Positions 27,900 to 37,544 of a DNA stretch of 54,053 nt are shown here, one piece after another; positions within the stretch are counted from its first letter, which is position 1, and each line of letters starts with the position of its first letter. Source of the DNA: an uncultured Colwellia sp. (GTDB lineage Bacteria > Pseudomonadota > Gammaproteobacteria > Enterobacterales > Alteromonadaceae); the NCBI GenBank assembly GCA_913058395.1, contig CAJXQI010000026.1:1-54053 (forward strand), given 5' to 3'. Position numbers and translations under genes: made by a program. Below the pieces are notes generated by a model. It ran no database searches. It was given only the letters and a program-made list of their open reading frames with translations, and was not told where the DNA came from.

Positions 27900-29867
27900 C
27901 TATTGCCCTTCTTGCACAAATCTTTCAGCACGTTCTACACGTCGAGGCTTGCCACGTACAATCAAGGTATCTTGCGGTTGTAATACTGTTTCGGGTGAAG
28001 GCTCTTCCGACTCAATATCATTACGTCGCAGTGCGATAACAATCACACGGCGTTCATCCAACTTTAATGATGCAATGCTATGACCATTAGCAAACGAATC
28101 ATCTGTGAGTAAAATAGCATGGGCAAACTCAATACGATCAATCGCATCTGGACTCATATCCGTATGCTCACCCTGGAAGAAACCATGTAGATGGTTATAA
28201 TGATTTTTACGTTCTTTTTGAACACGACGAACAATTCTTGAAAAAGGCACACCTGTCAAAGAAAGAACTTGCGATACCAGCATCAAACTCCCCTCTAAGC
28301 TCTCAGGAACCACTTCATTCGCGCCAGCAGCATGTAACTCGTCTAATTGGTCGTCATTACGCGTACGAACTAAAATAGGCACATTTGGTGCTAACGAGCG
28401 TACTTTTTGAATAACATCAATCGACTGCTTGTCTTCACCAAAAGCGATAACCACTAACTTAGCTTTTGATAGTTGTGCGGCGTGCAGTAATTCAGCTTGT
28501 CTTGAAGAGCCAAACAATACATTTTCACCCGCATCACGTGCTTTTGTCGCTCGTAGTGGATCAATGTCTATAGCAACAAAATCTATCGACTCTTGCTTTA
28601 AAAAACGGCTAACCGTTTGTCCAATGCGGCCAAAACCACAAATAATAACATGGTCATTCAAGCTAGCACTTTTTGGCAATTGCTCTAGTGGCTTGGTATC
28701 CATTTGCTTTTCTCGACTAAACCACAACGCCCAACTACGAGCATGCGCCACCATGTAAGGCGTTATTGCCATACTCAATACACCTGTACCTAATAAAATA
28801 GAAGCAGTGTCATCAGGTAACACTTCAACCTGACTTGCAAGAGCAATTAGTACAAAACCAAACTCTCCCATTTGCGCAAGCATAATACCTGCAGCCCACG
28901 CATCTTTTGGCGACTCTCCTGCCCGTATTGCCAATATGGCAATAACAACAACTTTAATTGCCATAAAACTAATCAGCAGCAAAATGATGGTAAGTGGTGA
29001 TGAAAATACAACATTAATATCGAGCTTCATACCAACGGTAACAAAAAACAAGCCAAGTAATATGTCTCGATAAGGCCTGATGTCAGCTTCTAATTGATGC
29101 TTATATTGGCTTTCTCCAAGCATCATCCCAGCTAAAAATGCCCCTAAAGCCATTGAAAGCCCGAACCACTGCGTTAACGCTGAAGCAACTAAGGTTACTA
29201 GTAAAGTAGTTAAAACAAAGAGCTCATCCGTTCTTACTTGCGCAACTAAATTGAACAAACGAGGCAAAAGCCACTTGCCGGAGAACATTAATAATGAAAC
29301 AACAAATACACCTTTTACCAGTGCAAATAATAACGCGAGAAGGAAAGATGAATCACCGCCTTGCGCAAGTAACGGAATAACAATTAATAGCGGAACAACA
29401 GCAACATCTTGAAAAAGTAATACCGCAACCGAAAGTTGCCCTGACTTCTTCTTCATGCCACCGCTTTCACTTAACTGACGAATCACGATAGCAGTAGATG
29501 AAAGCGCGAGAATACCGCCAATAGTCAAAGAGCTAGCAAAACTTTGCCCTAAAAACATTGCCACAACTAAAAAAAGCACTAACGATATAGTGACTTGTAA
29601 GCTACCAACGGTGACAACTAAATGCCGCATAGCAACTAATTTTGGTAAAGAAAATTCTAAGCCCAAAGTGAATAGTAGGAAAACAATACCCAATTCAGCA
29701 AAGTGCTCGTAGTTCACATGCTCTTGCGCTAAACCTAAACCATGTTCACCGACTAAAACGCCGGCAACTAAATACGCTAAAATGGCCGGTAAATGCAGCC
29801 GACGAAATAGCCAAACAATGAGTACAGCACTGGTTAGCATGGCGAGTAATTCTAAATGACCTGTCAC
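27900..29867 (-). CDS. CPA2-family monovalent cation:proton antiporter with RCK domains
   Basis: This 655-residue inner-membrane protein has about 12 N-terminal transmembrane segments of the Na+/H+ exchanger fold (to about residue 380), with GIVFLLFTLGLEFS and LLFQDVAVVPLL motifs. A TrkA-N/RCK nucleotide-binding domain follows (IICGFGRIGQTVS, about residue 405-415; AIDIDP ligand acidic pair), then a TrkA-C domain near the end. The architecture is that of KefB/KefC/YbaL-type glutathione- or nucleotide-gated K+ efflux systems. It starts at GTG 29867 with AAGGAT upstream. No KefF/KefG-like partner gene is adjacent, so a direct Kef assignment is not made. Confidence 0.9.
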   Translation of the reverse strand: MTGHLELLAMLTSAVLIVWLFRRLHLPAILAYLVAGVLVGEHGLGLAQEHVNYEHFAELGIVFLLFTLGLEFSLPKLVAMRHLVVTVGSLQVTISLVLFLVVAMFLGQSFASSLTIGGILALSSTAIVIRQLSESGGMKKKSGQLSVAVLLFQDVAVVPLLIVIPLLAQGGDSSFLLALLFALVKGVFVVSLLMFSGKWLLPRLFNLVAQVRTDELFVLTTLLVTLVASALTQWFGLSMALGAFLAGMMLGESQYKHQLEADIRPYRDILLGLFFVTVGMKLDINVVFSSPLTIILLLISFMAIKVVVIAILAIRAGESPKDAWAAGIMLAQMGEFGFVLIALASQVEVLPDDTASILLGTGVLSMAITPYMVAHARSWALWFSREKQMDTKPLEQLPKSASLNDHVIICGFGRIGQTVSRFLKQESIDFVAIDIDPLRATKARDAGENVLFGSSRQAELLHAAQLSKAKLVVIAFGEDKQSIDVIQKVRSLAPNVPILVRTRNDDQLDELHAAGANEVVPESLEGSLMLVSQVLSLTGVPFSRIVRRVQKERKNHYNHLHGFFQGEHTDMSPDAIDRIEFAHAILLTDDSFANGHSIASLKLDERRVIVIALRRNDIESEEPSPETVLQPQDTLIVRGKPRRVERAERFVQEGQ

Positions 29868-30284
29868 ATGTAATCCTTATGAAATGAGAAGCGAGCAATA
29901 GCTGAAAAATGATAAACAACATCTTTAGTCAGTTTAGCCCCCTAAATGGCTGTTTGTCTAAGGTATTTTCCACTATTCAAATACAATAATAATTCAATCG
30001 CTATCCGCTATCACTTAAGTCATGCGTCAAATAACCAATAAACTCACTATACCAAAGCACGTAGCCATTTAAGCAAAGCGTTAAAGCCAATCTATTGACA
30101 TTATCAACATTCATCATACTTACAGAATAACAGAAAATAAAATCAAAAACTTACCCTTTAAAAACAACGCCTTAAAAACAAAGTCAATAGTATAAAACTA
30201 AATATTTGTCCATCGTAAAAAAAAGGGGTGTGATTTTTGCTTGTCTAATTGAGATGTTACAGCCCCCAAAAAACGGAACATTCT
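29868..30284. other. 417-base gap between divergent antiporter and GGDEF genes
   Basis: It must hold two promoters. I see no RNA gene, repeat or convincing operator in it. Confidence 0.4.
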
Positions 30285-31193
30285 ATGCGCACAGTAAATA
30301 TTGTTAATCATCCAAATTCAAAGTTTAATGCTTTTACATTGTTTCAACACAGTGAACAACAAAGCCAACGTAATCTCGCTTTGTTAGAACAGCTTCAAAC
30401 GACATTAGATGTTAAAGAGCTAATTAATATTTTTGCTATTCAAGCTGCAAAGTACGTTGACTTTACAGGACTTTATTTTAAGCATGACGAAATAAATGCC
30501 ACGGCTCGCGGTAGTCACCAAGCAAAAGCTGAGCGACAGTTTGAATTAAAAATCAATGACAGATTTCTTGGTATTTTAAGCTATTCTGTAAATTCTCCAA
30601 TTAGTATTACTAACTTCAACATATTGACTGAATTACATCAGCTGCTTATCAACCCGTTAAATAATGCTATTCGTTATCATCAAGCCATGCAATTAGCCAT
30701 GCAAGATGCTTTAACACAACTAGGCAATCGTCGAAGCTTTGACGAACAACTCAAACGTACAATGGCACAAGCGACTCGCCGTCACACTCGTGTTGGCCTT
30801 ATTCTTTGTGATTTGAACAAATTTAAAGCCATTAACGATTCGTTTGGCCATATAGTGGGCGATTCCGCACTTGAACATTTTGCCAATGCGCTACGCCAAA
30901 GTGTTCGCGATACCGATAGTATATTTCGCTTCGGTGGTGACGAGTTTGCAATTATTGTTGAAGATGCTTCTGAGCAATCGTTAACAGCCATCGAACATAG
31001 AATATACCAAGCCCTTAGCAACGATGCGTTACTAGAAAAGTATAATGTTACCAGTAGTTTAGGCTTTGCTTTTATGAACAGAGCTGACACAGCAACTAGC
31101 TTTTTTCAAAGAGCTGATACTGCGTTGTATTCTCAAAAAATGAACATACCTAGAACACTCAGTGTTGTGTCAAAAATTAACAGTCAAAGCTAG
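30285..31193 (+). CDS. diguanylate cyclase (GGDEF) with N-terminal GAF-like sensor region
   Basis: This 302-residue soluble protein (ATG 30285; the open frame begins earlier with TTG) has an N-terminal region resembling a GAF fold (about 35-140) and a complete C-terminal GGDEF domain (about 145-300). The catalytic motif is FRFGGDEFAI, and the inhibitory RxxD (RDTD) lies five residues before it, so product inhibition is expected. It makes c-di-GMP, the ligand of the riboswitch 4.5 kb upstream. It has no transmembrane segment, so an intracellular signal is expected. It converges with the next gene with only 4 bases between stop codons. Confidence 0.9.
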   Translation: MRTVNIVNHPNSKFNAFTLFQHSEQQSQRNLALLEQLQTTLDVKELINIFAIQAAKYVDFTGLYFKHDEINATARGSHQAKAERQFELKINDRFLGILSYSVNSPISITNFNILTELHQLLINPLNNAIRYHQAMQLAMQDALTQLGNRRSFDEQLKRTMAQATRRHTRVGLILCDLNKFKAINDSFGHIVGDSALEHFANALRQSVRDTDSIFRFGGDEFAIIVEDASEQSLTAIEHRIYQALSNDALLEKYNVTSSLGFAFMNRADTATSFFQRADTALYSQKMNIPRTLSVVSKINSQS

Positions 31194-31197
31194 CGTT

Positions 31198-31836
31198 TTA
31201 GAGATCACGCAAGGCGCGTGATTTTTCATCTGGGGTGGCACCAATGTACAAGCGGCAAATTCTTACCGCTTGGGCAAATTTTTCTGTACCAATTTTTGCC
31301 AATACTTGACGGAGAAACATAGCGTCTAAACGAAAGTTCTCACTGTAATGGTCAATGGCTTCTTCAATGCTCGGGTAGCAAACGCCATCAAATTTAAAAC
31401 TATCACTGCAATCATCTTTTTCTATTTCAATACCATCAAGTACCAGCGGCCAGCCGCGAAAACTCACCCGCTCTTTTGCCACCTCATACATAAACCATGC
31501 ACTTTTTTGAAAGCCGGAGAAACTTCCGCCCTCAAAGCCTGAGTTAGCCAACTCTTCTTGAGTCCAGTTCAAGCCGATGGCTAAATCTTTCCTATATTTC
31601 TTGATCAGGAATTTTTTGACATATTGATCAACTTGCCAAATATTTCTTACTTTAGCTTTAAGTGCTGCGTTCAAACATTCTAAGCAACTTGGTACGGTTA
31701 ACGTTGGATGTTGGCAATTGAAAACAAGGTGATATTGGTGGGGAAAGGTGAAATGGCTAGCGGCTGGCTCTGCACAGAACCAGCACTGATGTCTACTTTC
31801 AAATGGTACTTCTATAAAGTTATCGTTTTCGTGCAT
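31198..31836 (-). CDS. uncharacterised protein with CxxC zinc-knuckle-like N-terminus
   Basis: I do not assign a function to this 212-residue soluble protein. Its N-terminal 60 residues contain CWFC and, about 30 residues later, CLEC, preceded by single Cys/His residues, which suggests a zinc-binding knuckle like those in HNH or treble-clef proteins; no HNH catalytic motif is visible. The rest is helical with many acidic and aromatic residues. It is transcribed in the same direction as the DEAD-box gene 43 bases upstream and may be its operon partner. Confidence 0.75.
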   Translation of the reverse strand: MHENDNFIEVPFESRHQCWFCAEPAASHFTFPHQYHLVFNCQHPTLTVPSCLECLNAALKAKVRNIWQVDQYVKKFLIKKYRKDLAIGLNWTQEELANSGFEGGSFSGFQKSAWFMYEVAKERVSFRGWPLVLDGIEIEKDDCSDSFKFDGVCYPSIEEAIDHYSENFRLDAMFLRQVLAKIGTEKFAQAVRICRLYIGATPDEKSRALRDL

Positions 31837-31879
31837 GAAATACTATTTTTAATAGTTAAGATTATTAGAAGAACCGCTT

Positions 31880-33208
31880 TTAGCGTCTCTTACCAACAAG
31901 CTTATTTTTTTGCTTTTGAGATTTTGCTCGGCGTTTTGCAGCGGGAGTTTCACTTTCTTTTTTACGCGCTAGCATTTGATTTTTTTCTTGTGTCGCTTTA
32001 TAACGACTCTTTTTAAGTGGCGCATCTTCTTTCGCGTCATATTGACCCGGTAATGCTCGGTCTAACTCATAACCCGGTACAATAATACGTTCGAATTTAC
32101 GGCCAATTAATTCTTCAATGTTATCTAAAAATTGCTCATCTTTTGGGCTTACTAAAGAAATAGCCGTACCTGATTTACCCGCTCGGCCTGTACGTCCAAT
32201 ACGATGAACATAATCTTCAGCTAAAAATGGTAAGTGAAAGTTCACTACATAAGGTAAGTCAGCAATATCTAAACCACGAGCGGCAACATCTGTTGCAACA
32301 AGAACACGTACAGTGCCATCTGTAAACTGTTCAAGTGCTTTATTTCGTGCGCCTTGAGTTTTGTCGCCGTGACAAAGTGCCGCTTTAATACCATCAAGTT
32401 TTAATTCTTTCGCAAGAATATTTGCACTTTCTTTAGTGCCGGCAAAAACTAACACTTGACGCCAATTATTAACGCCAATTAACTCTGATAACAACTCAGC
32501 TTTACGCGTTTCAGATACCCAGTAAACTGACTGTTTTACCTTACCTGATGTAGAGTTTTGACGTGCTACTTCAATCGTTTTAGGTGTTTTAAGTACTTTC
32601 TTAGCAAGTGTTTTAACTTTGTTTGAAAAGGTAGCCGAAAACATTAATGTTTGATGTTTTGCTTTAATCATCGCTGAAATACGTTCAATATCATTGTAAA
32701 AGCCCATATCTAGCATACGGTCGGCTTCATCAAGTATTAAAAATTGCACTTGCGATAAATCAAGATTACGTTGTTCAAGGTGTTCAATTAAACGCCCTGG
32801 TGTTGCCACTAATATATCAACACCATTTTTCAGCATTTTAGTTTGTGGTGGCATATTAGTACCACCAAATATAGCACCACTACGTAATGGCAAAAATTCA
32901 CTGTATGTTTTCACATTGTCCGCAACTTGTGCTGCTAACTCACGTGTTGGCGTTAAAATTAACGCCTTAACAGTCGTCGTGGTATCAAAACCATCAACGG
33001 AAGGCTTAACTTTTCGCGCTAATAAATCTAATACTGGCAAGGTAAACGCTGCTGTTTTTCCAGTACCTGTTTGGGCGCTAGCTAATACATCAACACCAGT
33101 GCGGATCACAGGAATAGCTTGCTGTTGAATTGGGGTTAACGTTTTATAACCACATGCTTTTACCGCTTTTAATAAATTAGCCGATAAACCTATTGCATCC
33201 ACACTCAT
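31880..33208 (-). CDS. DEAD-box ATP-dependent RNA helicase, RhlE-like
   Basis: This 442-residue helicase contains the Q motif (TLTPIQQQAIP), motif I ASAQTGTGKT, Ia PTRELAAQ, Ib TPGRL, II LDEADRMLDMGF, III SATF, then IV-VI in the second RecA domain (ATDVAARGLDI, HRIGRTGRAGKSG). The N-terminus and motif spacing resemble RhlE. The C-terminal about 50 residues are strongly basic (KKSRYKATQEK, AKRRAKSQKQKNKLVGKRR), giving RNA affinity. Such helicases serve ribosome assembly and RNA turnover, often at low temperature. The start is the second codon of the frame (ATG), which opens one codon earlier with GTG. Confidence 0.92.
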   Translation of the reverse strand: MSVDAIGLSANLLKAVKACGYKTLTPIQQQAIPVIRTGVDVLASAQTGTGKTAAFTLPVLDLLARKVKPSVDGFDTTTTVKALILTPTRELAAQVADNVKTYSEFLPLRSGAIFGGTNMPPQTKMLKNGVDILVATPGRLIEHLEQRNLDLSQVQFLILDEADRMLDMGFYNDIERISAMIKAKHQTLMFSATFSNKVKTLAKKVLKTPKTIEVARQNSTSGKVKQSVYWVSETRKAELLSELIGVNNWRQVLVFAGTKESANILAKELKLDGIKAALCHGDKTQGARNKALEQFTDGTVRVLVATDVAARGLDIADLPYVVNFHLPFLAEDYVHRIGRTGRAGKSGTAISLVSPKDEQFLDNIEELIGRKFERIIVPGYELDRALPGQYDAKEDAPLKKSRYKATQEKNQMLARKKESETPAAKRRAKSQKQKNKLVGKRR

Positions 33209-33330
33209 CACATCACCATTTCGTCATTATCGTAAACAACGTACTTACCCGATGATAAGCACGTCAAAAATATTAAGGCGCGGATTATAGCAGCTTTATT
33301 CAGAACTATTATATTTAAATGGCGAGATAA

Positions 33331-34767
33331 CTACTTCTTATGCCAAATACCTTTGGTCAAATTAAAACGCTTTTGCTCTTCCTCGTCTGGCTCATAAGTT
33401 GGCAGTACGCCATTGTCATGCTGCTGGTGATAATTTTTAGCAATTGATATCACGACTTTTGACAACATAAACAATGCGGTAACGTTGACAATGGTCATTA
33501 AGCCTGTAGATAAGTCCGCCAAAGCGATAACCTCTGGTAATGTGGCAATTGAACCAAATACTAACATCAATAAAAAGCCGACACGTAGAAACCAGCGTCC
33601 GTAAAAATTGTCCATATTCAAATATTTAAGGTTATTATCTGCATAGGCAAAGTTTGCAACAATTGAGGTAAACGCAAATAACAAAATAGCCACAGTAATA
33701 AAATCACTGCCCCAGTCGCCAACTTGAAAGGCAAGTGCTTGTTGCGTCAACTGTATTCCTTGTGCCTGACCAGCTTCTGGTTGAAATAACAAAATTAAAA
33801 ACGCGGTACATGAACAGATAACGATGGTATCGAAGAACACGGCTAACATTTGAATATAGCCTTGCGAAACCGGGTGTGGTGGAAATGGCTCTGCCGCTGC
33901 CGCTGCATTAGGCGAACTGCCCATTCCGGCTTCGTTTGAATACAAACCACGTTTAATACCTTGTACTATAGCTGCGCCAACTAAACCACTACCAGCTTCT
34001 TTCAAACCGAATGCCGATGCAAATATGTCACTGATAATGCCTGGAATTTTATCAATATTTAAACCAAGAACAGTTAGGCACACTAACAAGTATGCTAACC
34101 CCATAAGAGGCACGGTTAATTCAGCAAATCGGGCAATATTCCTTAGGCCACCTAAAATGATATATCCTGCAAAAAACGCAATTGCGATGCCTGTATATAA
34201 AGGGTTAAAGCCATATGAACCACTAAAGGCATCAGTAATAGAATTTGCTTGTACCGCACTAAAAACGAAACCGTAACCAAAGAATAAACATAAAGAAAAT
34301 GTCACTGCTAGCTTTCTATTTTTTAAGCCTTTACTCATATAATATGCTGGGCCACCACGAAAGTTGCCTTTACTATCTTTTTCTTTATATAGCTGCCCTA
34401 ACGCACTTTCAGCAAATGCGGTTGCCATGCCAACTAAAGCAATAAGCCACATCCAAAAAACGGCGCCGGCACCGCCTAATGAAATAGCTACCGCTACGCC
34501 CATTAAGTTGCCGGTGCCAACACGAGCGGCCAAAGACGTACACAATGCTTGAAAGGAAGAAATACCTTGGCTAGAACTTTTACGACTAGACTTTAAAATA
34601 CTGAACATGTGGAAAAAGCGGGTAAATTGAATACCTTTCAAACGAAACGTAAACCAAATACCACAAGCGGAGAGTAAATAAATAAGAATACTGCCCCATA
34701 AATAGCCATTAATAGTACCTATCCACGCTTCAATAAAGCTGGGGGCTATTACACTTGGTTCTACCAC
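33331..34767 (-). CDS. alanine/glycine:cation symporter (AGCS family)
   Basis: This 478-residue inner-membrane transporter has about 11 hydrophobic segments and AGCS signatures: SLAARVGTGNLMGVAVAISL (N-terminal family pattern), GGPAYYMSKGL and KRGLYSNEAGMGSSPNAAAA. It takes up alanine or glycine with Na+. It starts at GTG 34767, seven bases after GGAGA. The cytosolic C-terminus is charged. The 249-base region upstream holds no glycine riboswitch that I can see. The gene stands alone between the helicase and the hybrid kinase. Confidence 0.9.
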   Translation of the reverse strand: MVEPSVIAPSFIEAWIGTINGYLWGSILIYLLSACGIWFTFRLKGIQFTRFFHMFSILKSSRKSSSQGISSFQALCTSLAARVGTGNLMGVAVAISLGGAGAVFWMWLIALVGMATAFAESALGQLYKEKDSKGNFRGGPAYYMSKGLKNRKLAVTFSLCLFFGYGFVFSAVQANSITDAFSGSYGFNPLYTGIAIAFFAGYIILGGLRNIARFAELTVPLMGLAYLLVCLTVLGLNIDKIPGIISDIFASAFGLKEAGSGLVGAAIVQGIKRGLYSNEAGMGSSPNAAAAAEPFPPHPVSQGYIQMLAVFFDTIVICSCTAFLILLFQPEAGQAQGIQLTQQALAFQVGDWGSDFITVAILLFAFTSIVANFAYADNNLKYLNMDNFYGRWFLRVGFLLMLVFGSIATLPEVIALADLSTGLMTIVNVTALFMLSKVVISIAKNYHQQHDNGVLPTYEPDEEEQKRFNLTKGIWHKK

Positions 34768-34954
34768 ATTATTCTCCGATTAAATTGCTCAACAATTCAA
34801 ATAAATTATACAAATGAGTCAATAGCTTAACAAAATAGCTTTGTAGATAAATAAATTTTTGTATTAATTTAATTACTAGCTTTAAGGAAAAATTATTTGA
34901 GCAACATTTTTTATGACTCTAGTGCAAAATTAATCAGCAACGGCACTGTTTGAC

Positions 34955-34972
34955 AGAAAGCTGGAGCTTTCT
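34955..34972. repeat. perfect hairpin downstream of the hybrid kinase gene
   Basis: AGAAAGCT and AGCTTTCT flank a two-base centre, 45 bases after the kinase stop codon. No T-run follows on the minus strand, so it is at best a weak or Rho-assisted terminator. Confidence 0.4.
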
Positions 34973-35016
34973 TGGTAAGGGTCAATCGAAAGTCGGTTTA
35001 ACGCTAAACAAAGAGC

Positions 35017-37542
35017 TTAGTAATATTCTTCTGTTAAAAAATCACATAACTCTCTTGAATTGAAAGGTTTGCGTAATACAGGATACGACCATTGATTATC
35101 TTCCTCAGCAATATAGCCGCTTATAGAATAAATGCTGATATTGGGGAATTTTCTTTTTACTAAATCGGCAGCTTCACGACCTGAGATATCAGGCAATATC
35201 ATATCGGTAATAAATACATCAAAAACTACTGCACTAGCCAAACAATCTAATAAACTCTTTTTGTTGCTTATATGCTTCGTTATTGCCCCTTCATTTTCAA
35301 GATATAAAGCAACAAATTCAGCGATACTCTCCTCGTCATCAAGAATTAACACTCGCTTTCCCGTCATATTTAAGCTTGGGCTTTGTTTCGTTTTCACAAT
35401 ATTAAGACAAGGTTTAACATTACATTTAAAAATTAAAGTAAAATGTGCTCCGCCTAAATCACCATGCCCTTCAACTTGAATGTCGCCATTATGTTTATAA
35501 ATAGTGCTATAAACATTCGCCAAACCAATACCATTTCCCTTATTGACTGATTTACTGCTATAAAAAGGGTCAAAAATCTTTGAAATATTCTCATCATTTA
35601 TGCCAATGCCACTATCTTGTACATGAATTTCAAGACGATTTTCCGCATTAATATTAGCAGAAATCTTAATCTTTCCGTTAAGCCCCTGCTCCTGAATAGC
35701 GTCTTGAGAGTTCAACACTAAATTCAATATAATATTAATAAACTCACCTTGCGGAAATTTTATTTGGCACTTAACACGGTTAATATCAAGACTAAAATCA
35801 ATAGTAGGTAATAACAACTGTTTAAACAGGTACTGGTTATCTTCAATTTCTTTGATCGGATTAAACTCTATGACTTTGATCGTGGGTTTGCGTGTAAAAG
35901 CTAATAAACGTTCTGTGACACTTTTACCTTTATCTATAGCGTTCTTAACCCGCTCAATATAGCCAAATATATCCCTTTCGCCTTGAGAAAACTTCAATTC
36001 AAGCATTTCAGTTGCGCCTAACGCTACGCCCAAGACATTATTAATATCATGAGAAACATTACCAAAGGTATTACCTAGCAGTGCTAGTCTATTACTAATA
36101 ATCTGTTGTTGGTCTTTGCGAAATTTTTCAGTAATATTTTCAACAATCCAAATATAAATCCCCTCATCACCTTCATAAGTTATTGACAGGTCGAAAACTG
36201 AGTTATATTTATCAAAACTTGCACTATTGTGTATTACTTGTCCGTGATGTTTGGCTTTTCTTTTATACTCCATGTAATCGCTAATACTGAAATTTATATA
36301 ATTGAACAGCAAACTGTTTTCACCATTATTTTGTGGTGATATTTCTTGATAAACAATATTGTCGTTGTCATCAATAAAGAATATCGGCACTTTAATGGTC
36401 TTGTTAACTAAAGCGAGTAACTTAAGCTTCTCTAATGTCTCTTCTGATTTTGTAATATCTCGGCAAACACCAAAAACACCAAAAACTTCACCGTCGGTGT
36501 CAATTTCTACTTCAGCTAAAATTTCGACTTTGACTAAGTGACCAGACGTATGCTTAATGGTACTTTTAAGATGAAAACCTTGTTTTAACTCAACTGCCTG
36601 CTCCATTTTACTTTTAATGTACGCCTGCTGTTCTTCAATATAAAAACTGCTGGCACTGTCAAGTTCTGGTTTATATTGGCTGGGATCTAAGCCATGAATT
36701 CGATAAACTCCAGTTGACCAAAATAGCTCATCATTGACAATGTCAAACCGCCAATGACCTGAATTAATTAAATTTTCAGCTAGCACTAAATAATTATTCT
36801 TTTCTTTTAATCGATCTACAAGTTGGTGATTTTCGGTGATATCTTTAACTGAGCCGAACATTTTATGTGGTTTGTCGTTTTGATAGGCGAGTACCTTCCC
36901 AACGATACAGAGCCATTTGGTAGTTCCTGCTTTGGTTTTGATTGGAAAAGTCAAGTTTACACAAGGAATATGGCCTGATAAGTGTTCATCAAATACTGAG
37001 TAAATATTTTTCAAAGTATCTTTTGTAACTAACTCTTTTCCCAATGTTGCAGAGCCCGTATAAGCATTTTCTCCGTAACCTAAAATAGCCATCATATGGG
37101 AAGAGTAAAACATTACACTATTTTCAATGTTCCATTCCCAAAACGCTTCGTCAATACTACTTAGTACCTGCTTAACATCTTTAGTTGACGGGTCATGATT
37201 AAAGTTAACCACTTCAAGGTGTTCAGTTAAAAAAACTAAGTAGCCTTGTTCTTCTTTAGTTACCCGTATCGTACAAGGTATACTTTGCTCAGACTGGTTA
37301 AATAGTAAAATATGCCTTGGGTGTTCAATACTAACACCTCCTTTAGCATGGTTTTTTCGACACGCTATATGGTGTTCTGTCACATTTTCAGGTAGTAACA
37401 GTTCAACTGGTTTGCCTATAAGTTGTTCTCGACAATAGCCTGACAAGCCTGAAAATTGAACATTACAATCAGTGATAATACCGTTTAAGTCAGTACACAA
37501 CACTGAAAATGGAATGCTTGAAAGGCTGATATTTTCCGACAT
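35017..37542 (-). CDS. multi-PAS hybrid sensor histidine kinase with receiver domain
   Basis: This 841-residue soluble kinase has about four PAS-type sensor domains (roughly 10-100, 130-240, 250-370 and 380-480). A HisKA-like domain follows with H in FGNVSHDINNVLG (about 505), then a HATPase domain with N box and G boxes (HVQDSGIGINDENISKIFDPFY, here split: DSGIGINDENI and FDPFYSS; GNGIGLANVYS), and a C-terminal receiver with phospho-Asp in DVFITDMILPD and Lys in PVLRKPF. No transmembrane segment is seen, so the signal is cytoplasmic. The start ATG at 37542 lies next to the preceding REC gene stop, implying coupling. It is the distal gene of the chemosensory block. Confidence 0.88.
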   Translation of the reverse strand: MSENISLSSIPFSVLCTDLNGIITDCNVQFSGLSGYCREQLIGKPVELLLPENVTEHHIACRKNHAKGGVSIEHPRHILLFNQSEQSIPCTIRVTKEEQGYLVFLTEHLEVVNFNHDPSTKDVKQVLSSIDEAFWEWNIENSVMFYSSHMMAILGYGENAYTGSATLGKELVTKDTLKNIYSVFDEHLSGHIPCVNLTFPIKTKAGTTKWLCIVGKVLAYQNDKPHKMFGSVKDITENHQLVDRLKEKNNYLVLAENLINSGHWRFDIVNDELFWSTGVYRIHGLDPSQYKPELDSASSFYIEEQQAYIKSKMEQAVELKQGFHLKSTIKHTSGHLVKVEILAEVEIDTDGEVFGVFGVCRDITKSEETLEKLKLLALVNKTIKVPIFFIDDNDNIVYQEISPQNNGENSLLFNYINFSISDYMEYKRKAKHHGQVIHNSASFDKYNSVFDLSITYEGDEGIYIWIVENITEKFRKDQQQIISNRLALLGNTFGNVSHDINNVLGVALGATEMLELKFSQGERDIFGYIERVKNAIDKGKSVTERLLAFTRKPTIKVIEFNPIKEIEDNQYLFKQLLLPTIDFSLDINRVKCQIKFPQGEFINIILNLVLNSQDAIQEQGLNGKIKISANINAENRLEIHVQDSGIGINDENISKIFDPFYSSKSVNKGNGIGLANVYSTIYKHNGDIQVEGHGDLGGAHFTLIFKCNVKPCLNIVKTKQSPSLNMTGKRVLILDDEESIAEFVALYLENEGAITKHISNKKSLLDCLASAVVFDVFITDMILPDISGREAADLVKRKFPNISIYSISGYIAEEDNQWSYPVLRKPFNSRELCDFLTEEYY

Positions 37543-37544
37543 CT

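Noticed and set aside
34955-34972. strong terminator after the hybrid kinase
   Set aside because: The stem is perfect but lacks a T-run on the minus strand, so I list it only as a hairpin.
34768-35016. glycine riboswitch before the alanine/glycine symporter
   Set aside because: The conserved glycine aptamer segments are absent; only a plain A/T-rich region and a hairpin are visible.
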